From Cycas panzhihuaensis (taxonomy: Eukaryota > Cycadophyta): a DNA stretch of 64,000 nt. The position numbers and the translations under genes were made by a program. The stretch is taken from contig CM041465.1 in NCBI GenBank assembly GCA_023213395.1, forward strand, positions 63,371,741 to 63,435,740, read 5' to 3'. Each line of letters opens with the position of its first letter. The stretch's first letter is position 1. Below the pieces are notes generated by a model. It searched no databases. It was not told the DNA's origin and was given only the letters and a program-made list of their open reading frames with translations. Of this stretch, positions 46,402 to 58,679 are shown piece by piece.

Positions 46402-46479
46402 TATGTGTTTTTCAGTATGTATGTTGGGGTTATGAAAACTGGTTGCAAGGAGAAATAATTTGGGGATTTTTAGCGCCAG

Positions 46480-46662
46480 TTGGACGAATCTGGGGCAATT
46501 AGAGAGCACTTGTGTTCCATCATGTTTGATCTAGAGGTTATGACTCAGCTAATGTATGCCAATCTCCTCTTGGTTCACCATATCCTACCTGCGCCTGAGG
46601 TTCTAGAGAAGGTGAAAATCCACATCAGAAGCCTGCAGGACCTGTTTAGACAGCTTACATAG
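46480..46662 (+). other. Coding-like helical fragment, antisense in Copia-C
   Basis: 60 codons with helical, well-mixed composition (AIREHLCSIMFDLEVMTQLM, then PAPEVLEKVKIHIRSLQDLF). It ends in a stop just 20 bp before the Rab GDI fragment. It resembles a host protein piece but I cannot name it; it is not part of Rab GDI as I know that family. Confidence 0.35.
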
Positions 46663-46682
46663 GTCATCAAGGGATACCCAGG

Positions 46683-46835
46683 GTGATCAAGTTTATGATG
46701 GAAAATGGTACTTTGGTGCGAGTGCTCATCTACACGGATGTCACCAAGTATCTATATTTTAAGGCTGTGGATGGTAGTTATGTGTATAATAAAGGAAAGG
46801 TACACAAGGTCCCAATTACCGATATTGAAGCAAGC
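46683..46835 (+). pseudogene. Rab GDP-dissociation inhibitor (GDI) fragment captured by Copia-C
   Basis: Fifty-one codons match a highly conserved middle block of Rab [36 protein letters not shown] and [14 protein letters not shown]. Plant Rab GDIs extract GDP-bound Rab GTPases from membranes and are about 440 residues long; this is a small internal piece, so it encodes no function here. It is on the plus strand, antisense to Copia-C, and ends about 56 bp from the primer binding site. The open frame continues to 46886 with unrelated residues. It must be inside the element, because the AAAAC target duplication lies outside both LTRs. Confidence 0.88.
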
Positions 46836-46891
46836 ATTGTGAAGAAACCCTGCATTGACTGCTTGAGTGAATCTTCATCAAAATAGGGAAG

Positions 46892-46903
46892 GCTCTGATA
46901 CCA
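46892..46903 (-). other. Copia-C primer binding site (initiator tRNA-Met)
   Basis: The plus strand reads GCTCTGATACCA, the exact complement of TGGTATCAGAGC, abutting the LTR. Confidence 0.97.
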
Positions 46904-47351
46904 TGTAGAAAAGTGGGCACATGCACAATGTCATCACAGGATCTCATAATAAGCAAATATAGGCAATAATAGGACACTGCACATATACACCAAATTGATA
47001 GGTGGAAAAACCCCTTCTAGGGAAGAAAACCCACCTCCCAAAGTTGTAATTTTATTAAGAAAAGTGAGAAATAGAAAGCCATTTACAGAAACCACCTAAC
47101 CACTAAACCGGCATTGGAAAAGGCATTTAGACAGCCCTCCTAGATTCTCAGAACCATCTCCTTAAATCTAGGAGAAGAATTTATATTAAGAAAGGTTTGT
47201 TGAAATGTAGTTGCGCATTTCAACCAGCTTCCACATAAGATAATTAATAAACACTAAAGTTAAACATTAGAATAACTTAAATACAAATTTAGACATGTGA
47301 CATAAATAAGAAGTTATAAAGAACATAAAAGTTACATTAATATTCCTAACA
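46904..47351 (-). repeat. Copia-C 5' LTR (right)
   Basis: 448 bp, plus-strand TGTAGAAAAGTGGG to CCTAACA, followed by AAAAC. Confidence 0.96.
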
Positions 47352-48043
47352 AAAACCATTGTTTCCATAGTTATGCTCTCAAGATACATGTGGAAAGGCT
47401 CTCTCTAAAAGAAAGCATGAAGCATACACTTTACCAAGTCTAGTTTGTCATGATGGTTGTATATTGAAGATAAGACAAGTGAACTATATCCCTAGGTCTG
47501 TGTTACTTGAAACACTACTTTCCTTAATGATTCCATATTTTTGAAACTCAAAAATTTAGAAATACCTTAGAAACTTTAAAAAAAGATCCTTAGGAAACAT
47601 TTTCACTCTTTTTATTTCCTAAGAACATATCCATGATATTTTAAGCTAAAAATCATGCTTTAGTCATGTTACTAATTGAAATTTTCCATGGGTATGGTTT
47701 ACATAGAAGGAGACCCTCTTCTAATAAATACCCTTATTAAGAAGTATTAAAGTAACATATAAATTTTAAAAGACTAAAAAATTAAATTATTAAAATTATT
47801 ACTCCATACAATTAGATCCTTAATCCTAATTAATTCAATAAGAGGCATAGTGATAGTGATTAGGCCTTGATCCTGATTATTACAATAGAGATGTAGTAGT
47901 GGATATGTCCCACCTATAGGGTAATCCCTTTACTTCACGCAGTGAAGGGAAACTTATTCCATAGTTTTACTTTACATAGCAAAGGAAAGGTTATCAATTT
48001 CATGACTGTAGTGAAGTTAAGGATATAATCTTTCTCTTTTTAC
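47352..48043. repeat. R1 repeat, copy 2, right part
   Basis: Continues the alignment with 12333-13026, ending in R3-type sequence and the LARD-type LTR. Confidence 0.85.
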
Positions 48044-48869
<826 letters not shown>

Positions 48870-49501
48870 TGTTGAGACGACAAGGTCCCAATAACCTAAA
48901 ACTGCCATAAAAATCTAAACTATTTTATAACTAGTTACAAGAATTGAAACTAAAATTTAACATGTAAGTTCTTAAATTAGAGATAATACAATAAAATAAA
49001 TAAGAAAGTGAAGCATCACATATACACCTAATATAATGTTGTAAAACCCTAACATTGTGCTAGAGAAACATCTAGACAAGAAAGATATTGATCTTTATTA
49101 TCAAAGAATGAAGAAATATACATAATCTGTAGCAGAATACTCATAGCAAGAACAACTAGTTTCCCAAATATTCAAAGTATATCTAATACATCGAACACCA
49201 TCAACACATAATAAAAAAACATCCTAAATCAGGCTATATAAGAGAGTCATACAAAGCACAAATCTTGACCATAGAATCTAGGATATTTTTAGCGAATGAC
49301 CCTGATTTTCTTTACAATTTAGTATGCTTTCTAGTGCTATCTTTTTAGGTTGGGGGCTATTGCCCTTGAACCCCCTCTTTTTGAGGGTGTTCCAACCTCC
49401 CTATCCCCCTTGGAACCCCCCAAGAAAGTTTGAGGAAGAAACTGCGCTTCTAACCTATCAAAAATTTAGCCTCCAAAATATTGTTATCACATTATTTAAC
49501 A
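48870..49501 (-). repeat. Copia-D 3' LTR
   Basis: The right boundary is well supported: on the minus strand a purine-rich tract (TCAAGGTAGAGAT) is followed by TGTTAAATAATGTG. The left boundary (TGTTGAGACG at 48870) is where the alignment with LARD-1 ends. The second LTR is outside the window, so the length of 632 bp is provisional. Confidence 0.6.
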
Positions 49502-49529
49502 ATCTCTACCTTGATAACAATTTACTTGA

Positions 49530-51689
49530 TACCTTTCCTCGACCATTCATCACCTTTTATGCAAACCATGAGAAGTCAAATACCATTTGAACTTCTCTAA
49601 TAGTACTAGTTTTGTGAACATATCAGCGTAATTCTATTTTGTGTTAACCTTCTCAAGTGCCACTCCATCTACTTCCACAACTTGTCTAATAAAATGGTAT
49701 TTAGGAGAAATATGATTTGTTCTATTATGATAAGTTGGATTCTTTGCTAAGTAAATGGTACTTTGACTGTTACAAAATACCTTTACCTTTTTATATTTCC
49801 TTCCAATCTCAACTAATAGACGCTATGACTAGATTGCTTCTTTATAAGTATGTGATGCAATAATATATTCAGCTTCTGTAGTCAATAATGCAATTGTGCT
49901 CTACAATTTTGACATCTAACTAACTAGACCATTTGCAAGAGTGAATACATAACCTAAAGTAGACATTCTCTTGTCTAAATCTCTTGAAAAGTCTGAATTA
50001 ACATATCCATAGACCTGATTACCTATACCTCCAAAGGTGAAGTAATAGTCACTTGTGTGTCTCAAATACCAAACCATCCATTTCACTGCTGCCCAATGTT
50101 CATTTCCTAGATTTGCCATAAACTTGCTAACTACATCAACTGCATGTGAAATATCAGTTCTTGAACATACCATGGCATACATAAAACTTCCTACTACATT
50201 GGCATAAGGCACATGAGACATATAATCATTTTCTTCTTCATTACTAGGATTCATACTCGAAGAAATCTTGAAATGGGAAGCCAATGGGATACTCACTGGT
50301 TTAACATTTGCCATACCAAACTTGGTTAGCACCATCTCCATATGTTTCTGCTGTGATAACCATGGCTTACCATTTTTCCTTTACTTATATATCTCCTTAT
50401 CTAAGATTTATTTTAGAGCTCCTAGATCCTTCATATCAAAAGTCCTAGCCAATTGAGCCTTTTACTTATTGATTTCTTCCATGCTCTTACTTACAACCAT
50501 CATGTCATCAACATACAATACCAAGATAATGAATAAGCCATTATCTAAGAATTTAAAGTAAACACAATGATCATACTCACTTCGTTTGAAATTTTGGCTC
50601 TTTGTGAAGGCATTAAACTTCTTGTACCATTGCTTGGGTGATTGCTTCTAGCCATACAATGATTTCCTGAGCCTGCAAATAAGTCTTTTCTTGCCATCTT
50701 GTACAAATCCTTCTGGCTGATCCATATAGATGTCCTCATCTAAATCTCCATATAGAAACGTTATTTTTATATCTAACTGCTCCAACTCCAAATCAAGAGA
50801 AGTTACCAATGTTAAACAGAACTCAAATTAAAATAAGTTTGACAACTGTGAAAAGATCTCATGAAAATCAATACCTACTTTTTGTAGAAAGCCTTTGACT
50901 ACTAGTCTTGCCCTATATCTGTCAACCTTTCTATCAACATCTACTTTTTTCTTGAAAAGCCACCTGGAACCAAAAATCTTCCTACTATATGGAAGTACTA
51001 CTAAGTTACATAAATTATTTTTCTTCAAAGCATCTATCTCTTCTTGCATAGCCCTCTTCTACTTCTCACAATAGATATCATTTACTGCTTTTTGATAACA
51101 TGTAGGATCACCATCAATAGAAACCAAAGTAATATAAACAGAAGGATTATACCTATCAGGTAGATGGCTAACTTATGTAGATCTTCTAAGAGTTGGTAAA
51201 GGAGTGTCCATATACTCCTATAAATCTGCTATAGATTCATCTTTAGAAAGATCTTTCTACTCTTCTATTTCTAAAGATGGTTAGGTTTCAAACTTGACCT
51301 ATTGATGTTCAACTTTTTGCTCTTGTTTCACTTCAACTTCTACACTATCTAATTTTAGAAAAGAAGATACATCAAATACAACATCTATATTAATAGTGAT
51401 TTTATAGGTAGTAGGATCCCACAACTTATATCCCTTCATACCATCTCTACCACCATAACAAACAAAGATACATCTCTTGGATTTTGGGTCTAACTTTGAA
51501 TGCTTATTTTTATCAATCAAGGCATAAGCATCACAACAAAAAACTTTCAAATTTGAATAGTTACATGGATGTCCAGTCCATACCTCTTCAAAAATCTTAC
51601 AATCTATTATAAGTAATGGTGACATGTTTACCAAATATCAAGATGTTTGAATAGCTTCTGCCCATAAGCCCTGCTCCACTCCTCCATTA
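49530..51689 (-). pseudogene. Copia-D pol (integrase end, RT, RNase H), interrupted by Tat-C
   Basis: From the right: integrase C-terminal part (G-L-W-A-E-A-I near 51680; KHSKLDPKSKRCIFVCYGG; YKLWDPTTYKI), RT (RYRARLVVKGFLQKVGIDF; PEGFVQDGKKRLICRLRKSL; intact L-Y-V-D-D-M box near 50500-50517), the block with ANVVGSFMYAMVCSRTDISH and HWAAVKWMVWYLRHTSD, and a decayed RNase H (about 49910-49600). Style is that of Tork-type plant copia. Stops and frameshifts throughout. The integrase core, protease and gag would lie beyond Tat-C, outside the window. Confidence 0.88.
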
Positions 51690-51694
51690 CTTAG

Positions 51695-54429
51695 TGTTTC
51701 CCGGCCACTAGGAATGGATATGGATAGGTCAACTCAGGTAGGCTTCTCCTTTTTCACTTGTATTATTTTGTCAGAAAGGTTGACAGAAGTGTTGCTTCTC
51801 TGTATAATTGCTTGCTTCATTTGCATGATTACTTTGTATTTTATTGCCTGTTCATGCTGCCTGTCATATCGTGAGCCTATGATGACTGAGCGGGACCTAC
51901 CTTTCCACAAGGTGGGCATCCCCATAGCACTATACGACCCTTCGCGCTGTCTCCACACTGCCTCAGGTCCCTTTTGGTCTGTGTGATCCATTCATGCCTC
52001 GACCTTGAGCTCTTAACACCTCGTTCTGGAATCTTTACTCATTGATATTTGCTTACCTCTGTCCACATGCTTCCTGGACTATTTCAGCCACTTAGACAGG
52101 AGGGCCAGCCCCTACCTAGCCTATCAAATCATCTCCCAAATCTCTCAGAGCCTAGAAACCTTCCATTCTAGCTTTCTAGTCCTACACCACTGTAAACTTA
52201 ACGGTACCACGAAGTTTACCACGGTGCGAGTGTCATCAGTTGTTTTTTAAAATCTGCCATGGTAATTCTCGCTTTTTCCGCAGAATTACCACGTGCTCTT
52301 GCATCCACCTCCGCCCTACTCGTGCTCTATTTGTTTACTTAAGGCTAGGATGAGTATATGTATTGAAATCCTCATCATTTTGAGGATCTCTTAGGTCATT
52401 TTTTGCTCTCCAATACAACAATTCCTACTGCAACTCTTGCTCTCCTACTCCTTCTGCTATAGGTATTCTTGCAGGCCTACATTTCCTACACCCCAAGCTA
52501 GGACTCTCTTGCATCTCCTTGCTTCCATGGTGGGAAGCCTCTCTCCAGGTTTCATCAAGCGATTTTGGCATTGATTTCTTCTCCAACTTGCCCAGCAAAT
52601 GCCCCTTTTAGCTATCCGTTGGATTTCCTCTTGTAAACCCTTGCAGGAACCCTCTTCCTCACTGTTAGCAGGCCCAAATCTATCATACATCTGCACAATA
52701 AGTCTTACAAACCTTTCCCTTCTAGTTTTATGGTAAGTTACTCCATTTTATACCTATTTCTTATCTCATTTGCTTGGTTCCTTTAGGTTTCACCATTGCA
52801 AAGTTATTCTTCCATTATTCTTGGCTTGTTGTCCCTCGGCTCCATCTTTCTCTCTACTAATTTTCTTTAAGAGAGTAGTGAGAGAAGAGTCCCAAGGCTA
52901 AGTGAAGAGAGTAAGATAGGGCACCCCCCCTTTTCAGTCCTTCTCTCCAAGGGTAATCCCTTCCCACCTTCTCTTCTTTTACTCCATGCTCTTCTTGAGA
53001 TTATTAAGAGAGATTGAGCCCTAGGCCAGCACTAGACTATCAGCATATGCAGCACCTTTCTACACTGATCCCAGGTCTGCTTGCATCTTGTTTGGACCCC
53101 TATAGCATCCTCCTTGTTGTTGGGTACCCCTTGACATCATTAGTAAGGGTTTGTACACTGGATTGTTGCCCATAATAACTCTGTGCCTTGCATACTTCCC
53201 AACACCGTGTTGCTCTTTTCTTGATATCTCTTGGCTATCCTTAGCGACCCTTACCACTATCTTATTGTGCTTACGGGCTGTATGGAGAATTTAGTGGAGG
53301 GTTAACCATCCTGAAGTTTCCCTTACTCCATTTTTTCTTAATGTTTAGCTTTGCTTGAGAGAGGGTCTTTGGAGCTTGTTGCAGCAATAGTTTCTTTCTA
53401 ACACCCTAACATTGATAGCACTTATATATACTTGCATATACATAGTTTATCCCTTATAACCCCTTCTTGCAAGGGACAAGTTTATGCATGTGTAGGTTGC
53501 CACAGTGTTCTTACAAAGGTGCAAAGCACTCAGATCCAGGTAAGGTTCTTTGTTTTGCTCTTTGCTTTCGATCCTTTCCTTTCGCTTTCTTTTCGCAAAG
53601 GGGATGGTAAGCAAGCCCCCCAATCATTCATGGGTAGACGAGGACGTACATGGTGCGTGGGTGAGGTCTTCCACTAGCTGCTACATCTTCTGGGTACGTA
53701 CTTTCCTCCTTTTGCCCTTACTTCTCTTTTTGCACTTTTATTTGAGATCTATATGTTAGTTAAGTAGGTTACACATAAAAGTAAAAGGGAAAACAATATC
53801 TTTTACTTATATTTGCATATTTACACATCACGCACCCAACTCTCGTAGGAAAAGGACCTATAGGAGATTTTCCTTTTCCTTTTCCTTGGCTTGCAAAATC
53901 TACCTTGCCTCTTTTCACTCACCCCTACTTGGTATTATTTACTTGCACACGTGATACCCATCCTTGTTTCCTTTCTTGTTTCTTTTCTGAATCATTAAGG
54001 GAGATTTTAGTTTGGTTGTCCGTTCTCACTTCCCTCCTCCCTTCTTGGCTCTATTTACCTGGTCAAATAACCAAGAAGATCCCAGCCACATCATAAGCTA
54101 TCGCCTATCTTGTTTCACTCGTTTCCCTCTGTCATAGGGAAACCCTTAAGGATTCCTTTCCTCCCCTTCCAGCCATCCAAGGGTGGGAGGACCTTCCTCT
54201 TAAGTCCATCCGGGCTACCTCTCTCGCTTTCCCTCTATCTCGAAGAGAAAGAGGACCACTCCAAGGTAGTTGGGTATCATCCGCAGGTCTCGAACTCACG
54301 CTCCGATGCACATGGTGCCCTGCATGATGCTTGCTTCGCTTGTTGGTTTTCTCACCCGCATTCTCGATACCAATATCGATCATCATCATTCCTACCCAGC
54401 TAGGTGATTATCCCATAGACGCGCATCTA
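51695..54429 (+). repeat. Tat-C 5' LTR
   Basis: About 2735 bp, TGTTTCCCGGCC to about GCGCATCTA (CA mutated to TA, set by alignment with the Tat-B LTR end). Has the U3 module with a perfect GGTAATTCT/AGAATTACC inverted repeat at 52261-52290 and a TATATGTA-type TATA box near 52355. Confidence 0.85.
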
Positions 54430-54430
54430 C

Positions 54431-54449
54431 TAGCGACCATATTGGGGAC
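54431..54449 (+). other. Tat-C primer binding site, probably tRNA-Arg
   Basis: TAGCGACCATATTGGGGAC resembles the tRNA-Arg type primer site of Tat/Ogre-lineage elements (TGGCGACTCCGC...GGGGAC) with several mismatches. In Tat-B the first part is missing and only TACTGGGGATC is left after the LTR. Confidence 0.45.
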
Positions 54450-54686
54450 TTGCCAGTAAGGGAGCTAGTTCCTATCCCTTCCTATTGATATTACTACCTT
54501 CTAGTGGTCTCCTCCACTTTATCTTTTGTTGGGAAGCCCCCAACACACTCACTTTGCATCTTTTCCTTCTTCTAAAGTGTTGGTAAGTTTTGTATGCAAC
54601 GTTTCTCATGTTGCCTATGTGGTTTGCCTCCATTATTAGAAGATCTCGGGTATCATCTTCTTTCATCATTGGATTATGACTCGATA

Positions 54687-56920
54687 ATGGAAGGGTACCC
54701 TTTTGATTGGGCCTATCATGTATTTGCCTCAGGAATTCAGCAGTCCCTCGCATCTATTCTGGGATCCACCCAAGAGGGTGACAATCCTATCTACTACCCA
54801 AGGTGATCAATATCACCCACTTGACACCCATCCTTCTACTCATACGGTAGAAGGCCTATCTCCTCTCGAGGTTCACCATTCGGTTGGTGATTCTTATGAG
54901 GATCACCTTGAGGGGTCTACATCATTTGAGGTCCCATCTACCTCTTATGACCATGTAGATACCTCTCTCGCTAACGTGGTTGAAGCTATTAGTGAGTGCT
55001 TTCAAGCGGTTTGTCTTCAATCACATCCTAGGTGGTTTGAAGATGTTTTACGTGGAGGAGTGACTTCTTCATCTACTCCTATCCCACCTTCTTCATCTGC
55101 ACCTACACCTCCTATAACGAGTAACCCTTTTGTGCCTACACATTCGTCCCATTCCATCCCTACACCTACCTTAGGGACGAATGTTGTACCTTCCATTCCT
55201 CATCATGGTCCTAGCTCTTCAGGACCCTCTCGTGGTATGTCTTTCCCCCAGCTTGGGGTTAGCATATCTTTTCTAAGTCAAACTAATGTGCCACCTCTCA
55301 ACATGGCACATGCATTTTTTAGTAGGCCTAGAGGTCTTACTAATGCTACTACCACTAGTCATATAGGACCCGCTCCTACGTATCCTTAAAACTAACCCAG
55401 TACTTCTTCTCTTTATATACCCCCAAGTTATAACTCTCAACCTTAGGGGCAGGGTAAAGGGAACCACCTTCTAGCTTATGGGGTAGACCCGCTACATCCA
55501 TATGGGATTGCGCCACTTATAGGCGGTCTATATGGATAAAACCTGATTCCACACCCCTCTTTTCCAACATCTAGCATAGCCTCTTACGTTGTGCCTTCAC
55601 AAGGGAACCTAGCTTCCTTTCAAGGCTCCTATCCCCAAGTCCCTTATTAGCAAGGGGTACATCCTCAAGGAGGGATGGATTTACCACCCCCATCCATTCC
55701 TTACCCTTTACCTCCTACTTCATTTGTCGATCTTATGGTCCATGCAAGGGCACACCCCTTTATGGATTATCGATCGACACCACTATCTATTGAGGCATTG
55801 AGAGCTAATCTACTGCCTCATCCTCCTGAAGTTCTCAAATTTGATGGAACTTCATCACAAGATCCAGGAGAGCATGTCCATAGTTCCTCTATGGTGTGTA
55901 TTGATTACTAAGCCTATGACCACATCTTAATGAAACTATTCTCTCGATCTTTACAAGGTGATGCCCTTAAGTGGTTTTATCATCTTCCAGCTCATCCCAT
56001 TTTCTCGTTCCAATAACTTATGGACGAGTTCATCAATTATTTTGATGTTGCTCACCTATTCGAAAGTAGAATGAAATCCCTCCTATCACTCAAACAAGGT
56101 CATGATGAGATGAATCATGAGTTTGTGTGGCAATTTCATGACCTTCTTCATTCCACTAAGGCTACTTTGCCCAAGGAATTGAAGAGGGATCTCTTCATTA
56201 ATACACTTCGGCGTGAAGCCCATGTAGAAGTCCTTAAGATCGGGGTGACTACATGTGACTCCGCTATTGCAAAGTCTTAGCACTTGAGGCTATTGAGATC
56301 TAGGCTAGACTTAAAAAGCCTCTCAAACCCTCACAATGATGTGAGGCACCACCTCTAACCAAAGAAGCCAAACCGCAATAATCCTCTAGGTCTTCTTCTC
56401 ATCCAACTAAGAAGACCCTAGATCCACTTACATCCACCATATGTTCATTCGAACGTACGATGAAGGAACTTAAACTGTAAGCTCCTTCATCACCTACTTC
56501 TAAAAAATAAATCCAACAAGCTACTCAAGCTTCCCTCCCTATGAATGGTAACGCTTAATCCTCTCAAGTGAAGAAGATAGACTCTTCGCTTGAGAAGAAG
56601 TGGTGTTCTATTCACGGGAAGTGTTTCCATAATGACTCACATTGTAGGGCCCAGCATCCCAGGGATGCCCCTCGATGTGACTCATCCCCTAAATGGGCCT
56701 CAAGGTCCAACCTAGACCAACCGATCCACAAGGATTCGTTCCCCAAACATGCAGAACATGATCGTAATACTCATCCCAAAAACAACTGGAACTGGGGAAG
56801 ATCACCGAATTCCCATCCTTCCCATGATAAAGGGAAGGGCGCCTGAGATTCATCTTCTTCTTCACGTTCCCCTCACCGACGTACTCCTTCACCTTTGTAG
56901 TTTGAGAAGAAGGGAAAGAA
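54687..56920 (+). pseudogene. Tat-C gag
   Basis: Start M-E-G-Y-P-F-D-W at 54687; a one-base insertion near 54800 shifts the frame into 54703-55389. Contains the Ser/Pro/Thr-rich N-terminal region, the gag domain (55790-56280: FDGTSSQDPGEHVHSSSM, LKWFYHLPAHPIFSFQ, MNHEFVWQFHDLL) and a zinc motif CSIHGKCFHNDSHC (about 56604-56645). Clear protein similarity with Tat-B gag. Stops and frameshifts disable it. Confidence 0.85.
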
Positions 56921-58300
56921 GGTAATCCCAATACTTGAGGCTACTCCCTTATATGCCCTTACTTCGTCTCGAGCTGTTAAAGAGGTAGCTAGCATCTCTT
57001 CTTTTACCCTACACTTTGATCCTCTTCCAGAGAACCCCCCTCCAGAAGTATCATTTTTTCCCAAGGCCATTTCCATACGTCCTAGTCATTACAATTTTTG
57101 AAAGGCACTTACCTAACCTACTGCGAAGGGTAAGCCCTTCTCTATCATTGACGAGCTCCATATTGTCGCTGTGGGAATATCCTTGATGGATGTTTTGAGG
57201 AGTTACCCCAAACAATGGACTCTCCTTTTGGAAGCTTTAAGATCGAATGACCTGCCATTCACGCTTTAGGTGTTACCCAAAGCCATGAGCTTGTCATTTC
57301 TTTTGGCCTTAAAGACCTCCCCTCTGCATGTGAAAGGGAATGCCAATGGAATTTCCCGTTCACCATCACCATTAACACACTTGACTGTACCCTACAAAGG
57401 ACTTTTATTGATAATGGTTCTTCTGTGAATGCCATGCCCTTGCACGTTATGTAAGAGCTTGGTATTTCTGCCTTGGAACTTGTTCCATGGCGATGCTAAG
57501 GCTACGACGGTAGCAAAAAGACCCCATTAGGATCAGTCTCGATCCCACTCACTCTCGAGGGTAAGACTGTCCTTACTGACATTATAGTCCTTAACGTTGA
57601 CGTTGACTACAATCTTCTCTTGGGTCAGCCATGGTTCGATCAGATGGGAGCCATGTGTTCGACCCACTGGGGGCAGCTTAAGTTCGTCTATGATGGACAG
57701 ATGAGGGTTGTGTCCTGTAAGTATCCGCTTGTTAAACAAACTCACCTTGTTAATCAAGCAAGCCAAGGCCCTTCTGCTCCCACCTCAGCTTACTCCATCG
57801 GTATACTAGATCCATCCCACATTAAAGAAGATCCTATATCTTCTTCCCCTAGTCTTATGCACTTCACTCTTATTAGTGTTGGGAGCTATGGGTACCTTGT
57901 CTCATTTAGTAACGATAAGTCCCATGATGAGAACGAGGACTTTCTTCACCCTGTTTCTTTCCTCCGCACTAGTAGGATACACCCTCCTTGTTCTAGGTCC
58001 CAACCTGGAACTCCTCCCATTCGTGAGACTAATCATCCTTTTGTGACACATATCTTTGCCTGCACCCAATTTCCATCGATTCTTCTTCCCCATCACCCCT
58101 CGTAAGTGATGGCTTTGAGGAACTTCCTTTCACTCCTTCTGAGGAGCCCCTTCTTGACTCTCCCTTAGAGTCTGTTGAGGATGTTAGACAAACTGATGAC
58201 CACCACGGTCTCATTGCTCCTACTTCCTCCAGCACTTCATCTATTCGAAGTAAGGTCATCCATAGGGTGGATTACTTCGAAGATGATGAAGCTTTACTTA
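56921..58300 (+). pseudogene. Tat-C protease region and linker
   Basis: Protease with intact D-N-G-S-S box (57410-57424), GYDGSKKTPLGSVSIPLTL and VDYNLLLGQPWFDQMGAM. A linker region follows (57620-58105 open) that aligns with the Tat-B linker by LISVGSYGYLV. Cleaves the Gag-Pol precursor in related elements. Confidence 0.82.
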
Positions 58301-58679
58301 AGCACTAAGTAGGCTCCACGCCTAACTTTCCTTCTGGCCACCATAGGCTTGGCCACTAGAAGATTCTGGTGATTGGGTCCACACTCACTGACCCAATTCC
58401 ATCCCCTGTTCCATCTCTTCCTTTGACCTTGCCCCTCTTCCTTTCAAGGAGGGGAATGCCATGTGCATGGGGGCAACCTAGGACATAGTCCTTACCCTTA
58501 GTAAGGTCATTAAGGTAGGGGCAGGATGCTCTCCTGATGAAGTAAGGGAATATTCCTTTCTGTTCTAAGAGCTTTGAGATGTCTTTGCATGGGATTATTC
58601 TGACATGAAGGGAATTGACCCCTCCATTATCACCCATAATCTCACTACCATTCCTGGTGCCTGTCCGTGTGCTAGAAGC

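Larger units (their letters stand above)
40024..47351 (-). mobile_element. Copia-C: complete Ty1/copia element with host-derived leader
   Basis: LTRs of 447 and 448 bp (40024-40470, 46904-47351) and the perfect target duplication AAAAC at 40019-40023 and 47352-47356. The related empty site is visible in R1 copy 1. Element order on the minus strand: 5' LTR, perfect 12-nt initiator-Met primer site, about 2.1-kb leader with host-like fragments, gag, protease, integrase, RT, RNase H, polypurine tract (complement of TCCCCCTTTCAT, 40471-40482), 3' LTR. I count about 38 differences between LTRs (roughly 8%). Confidence 0.97.

Noticed and set aside
53432-53759. Possible host coding region in the Tat-C left LTR
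   Set aside because: Low-complexity pyrimidine stretches inside a defined LTR; no motif.
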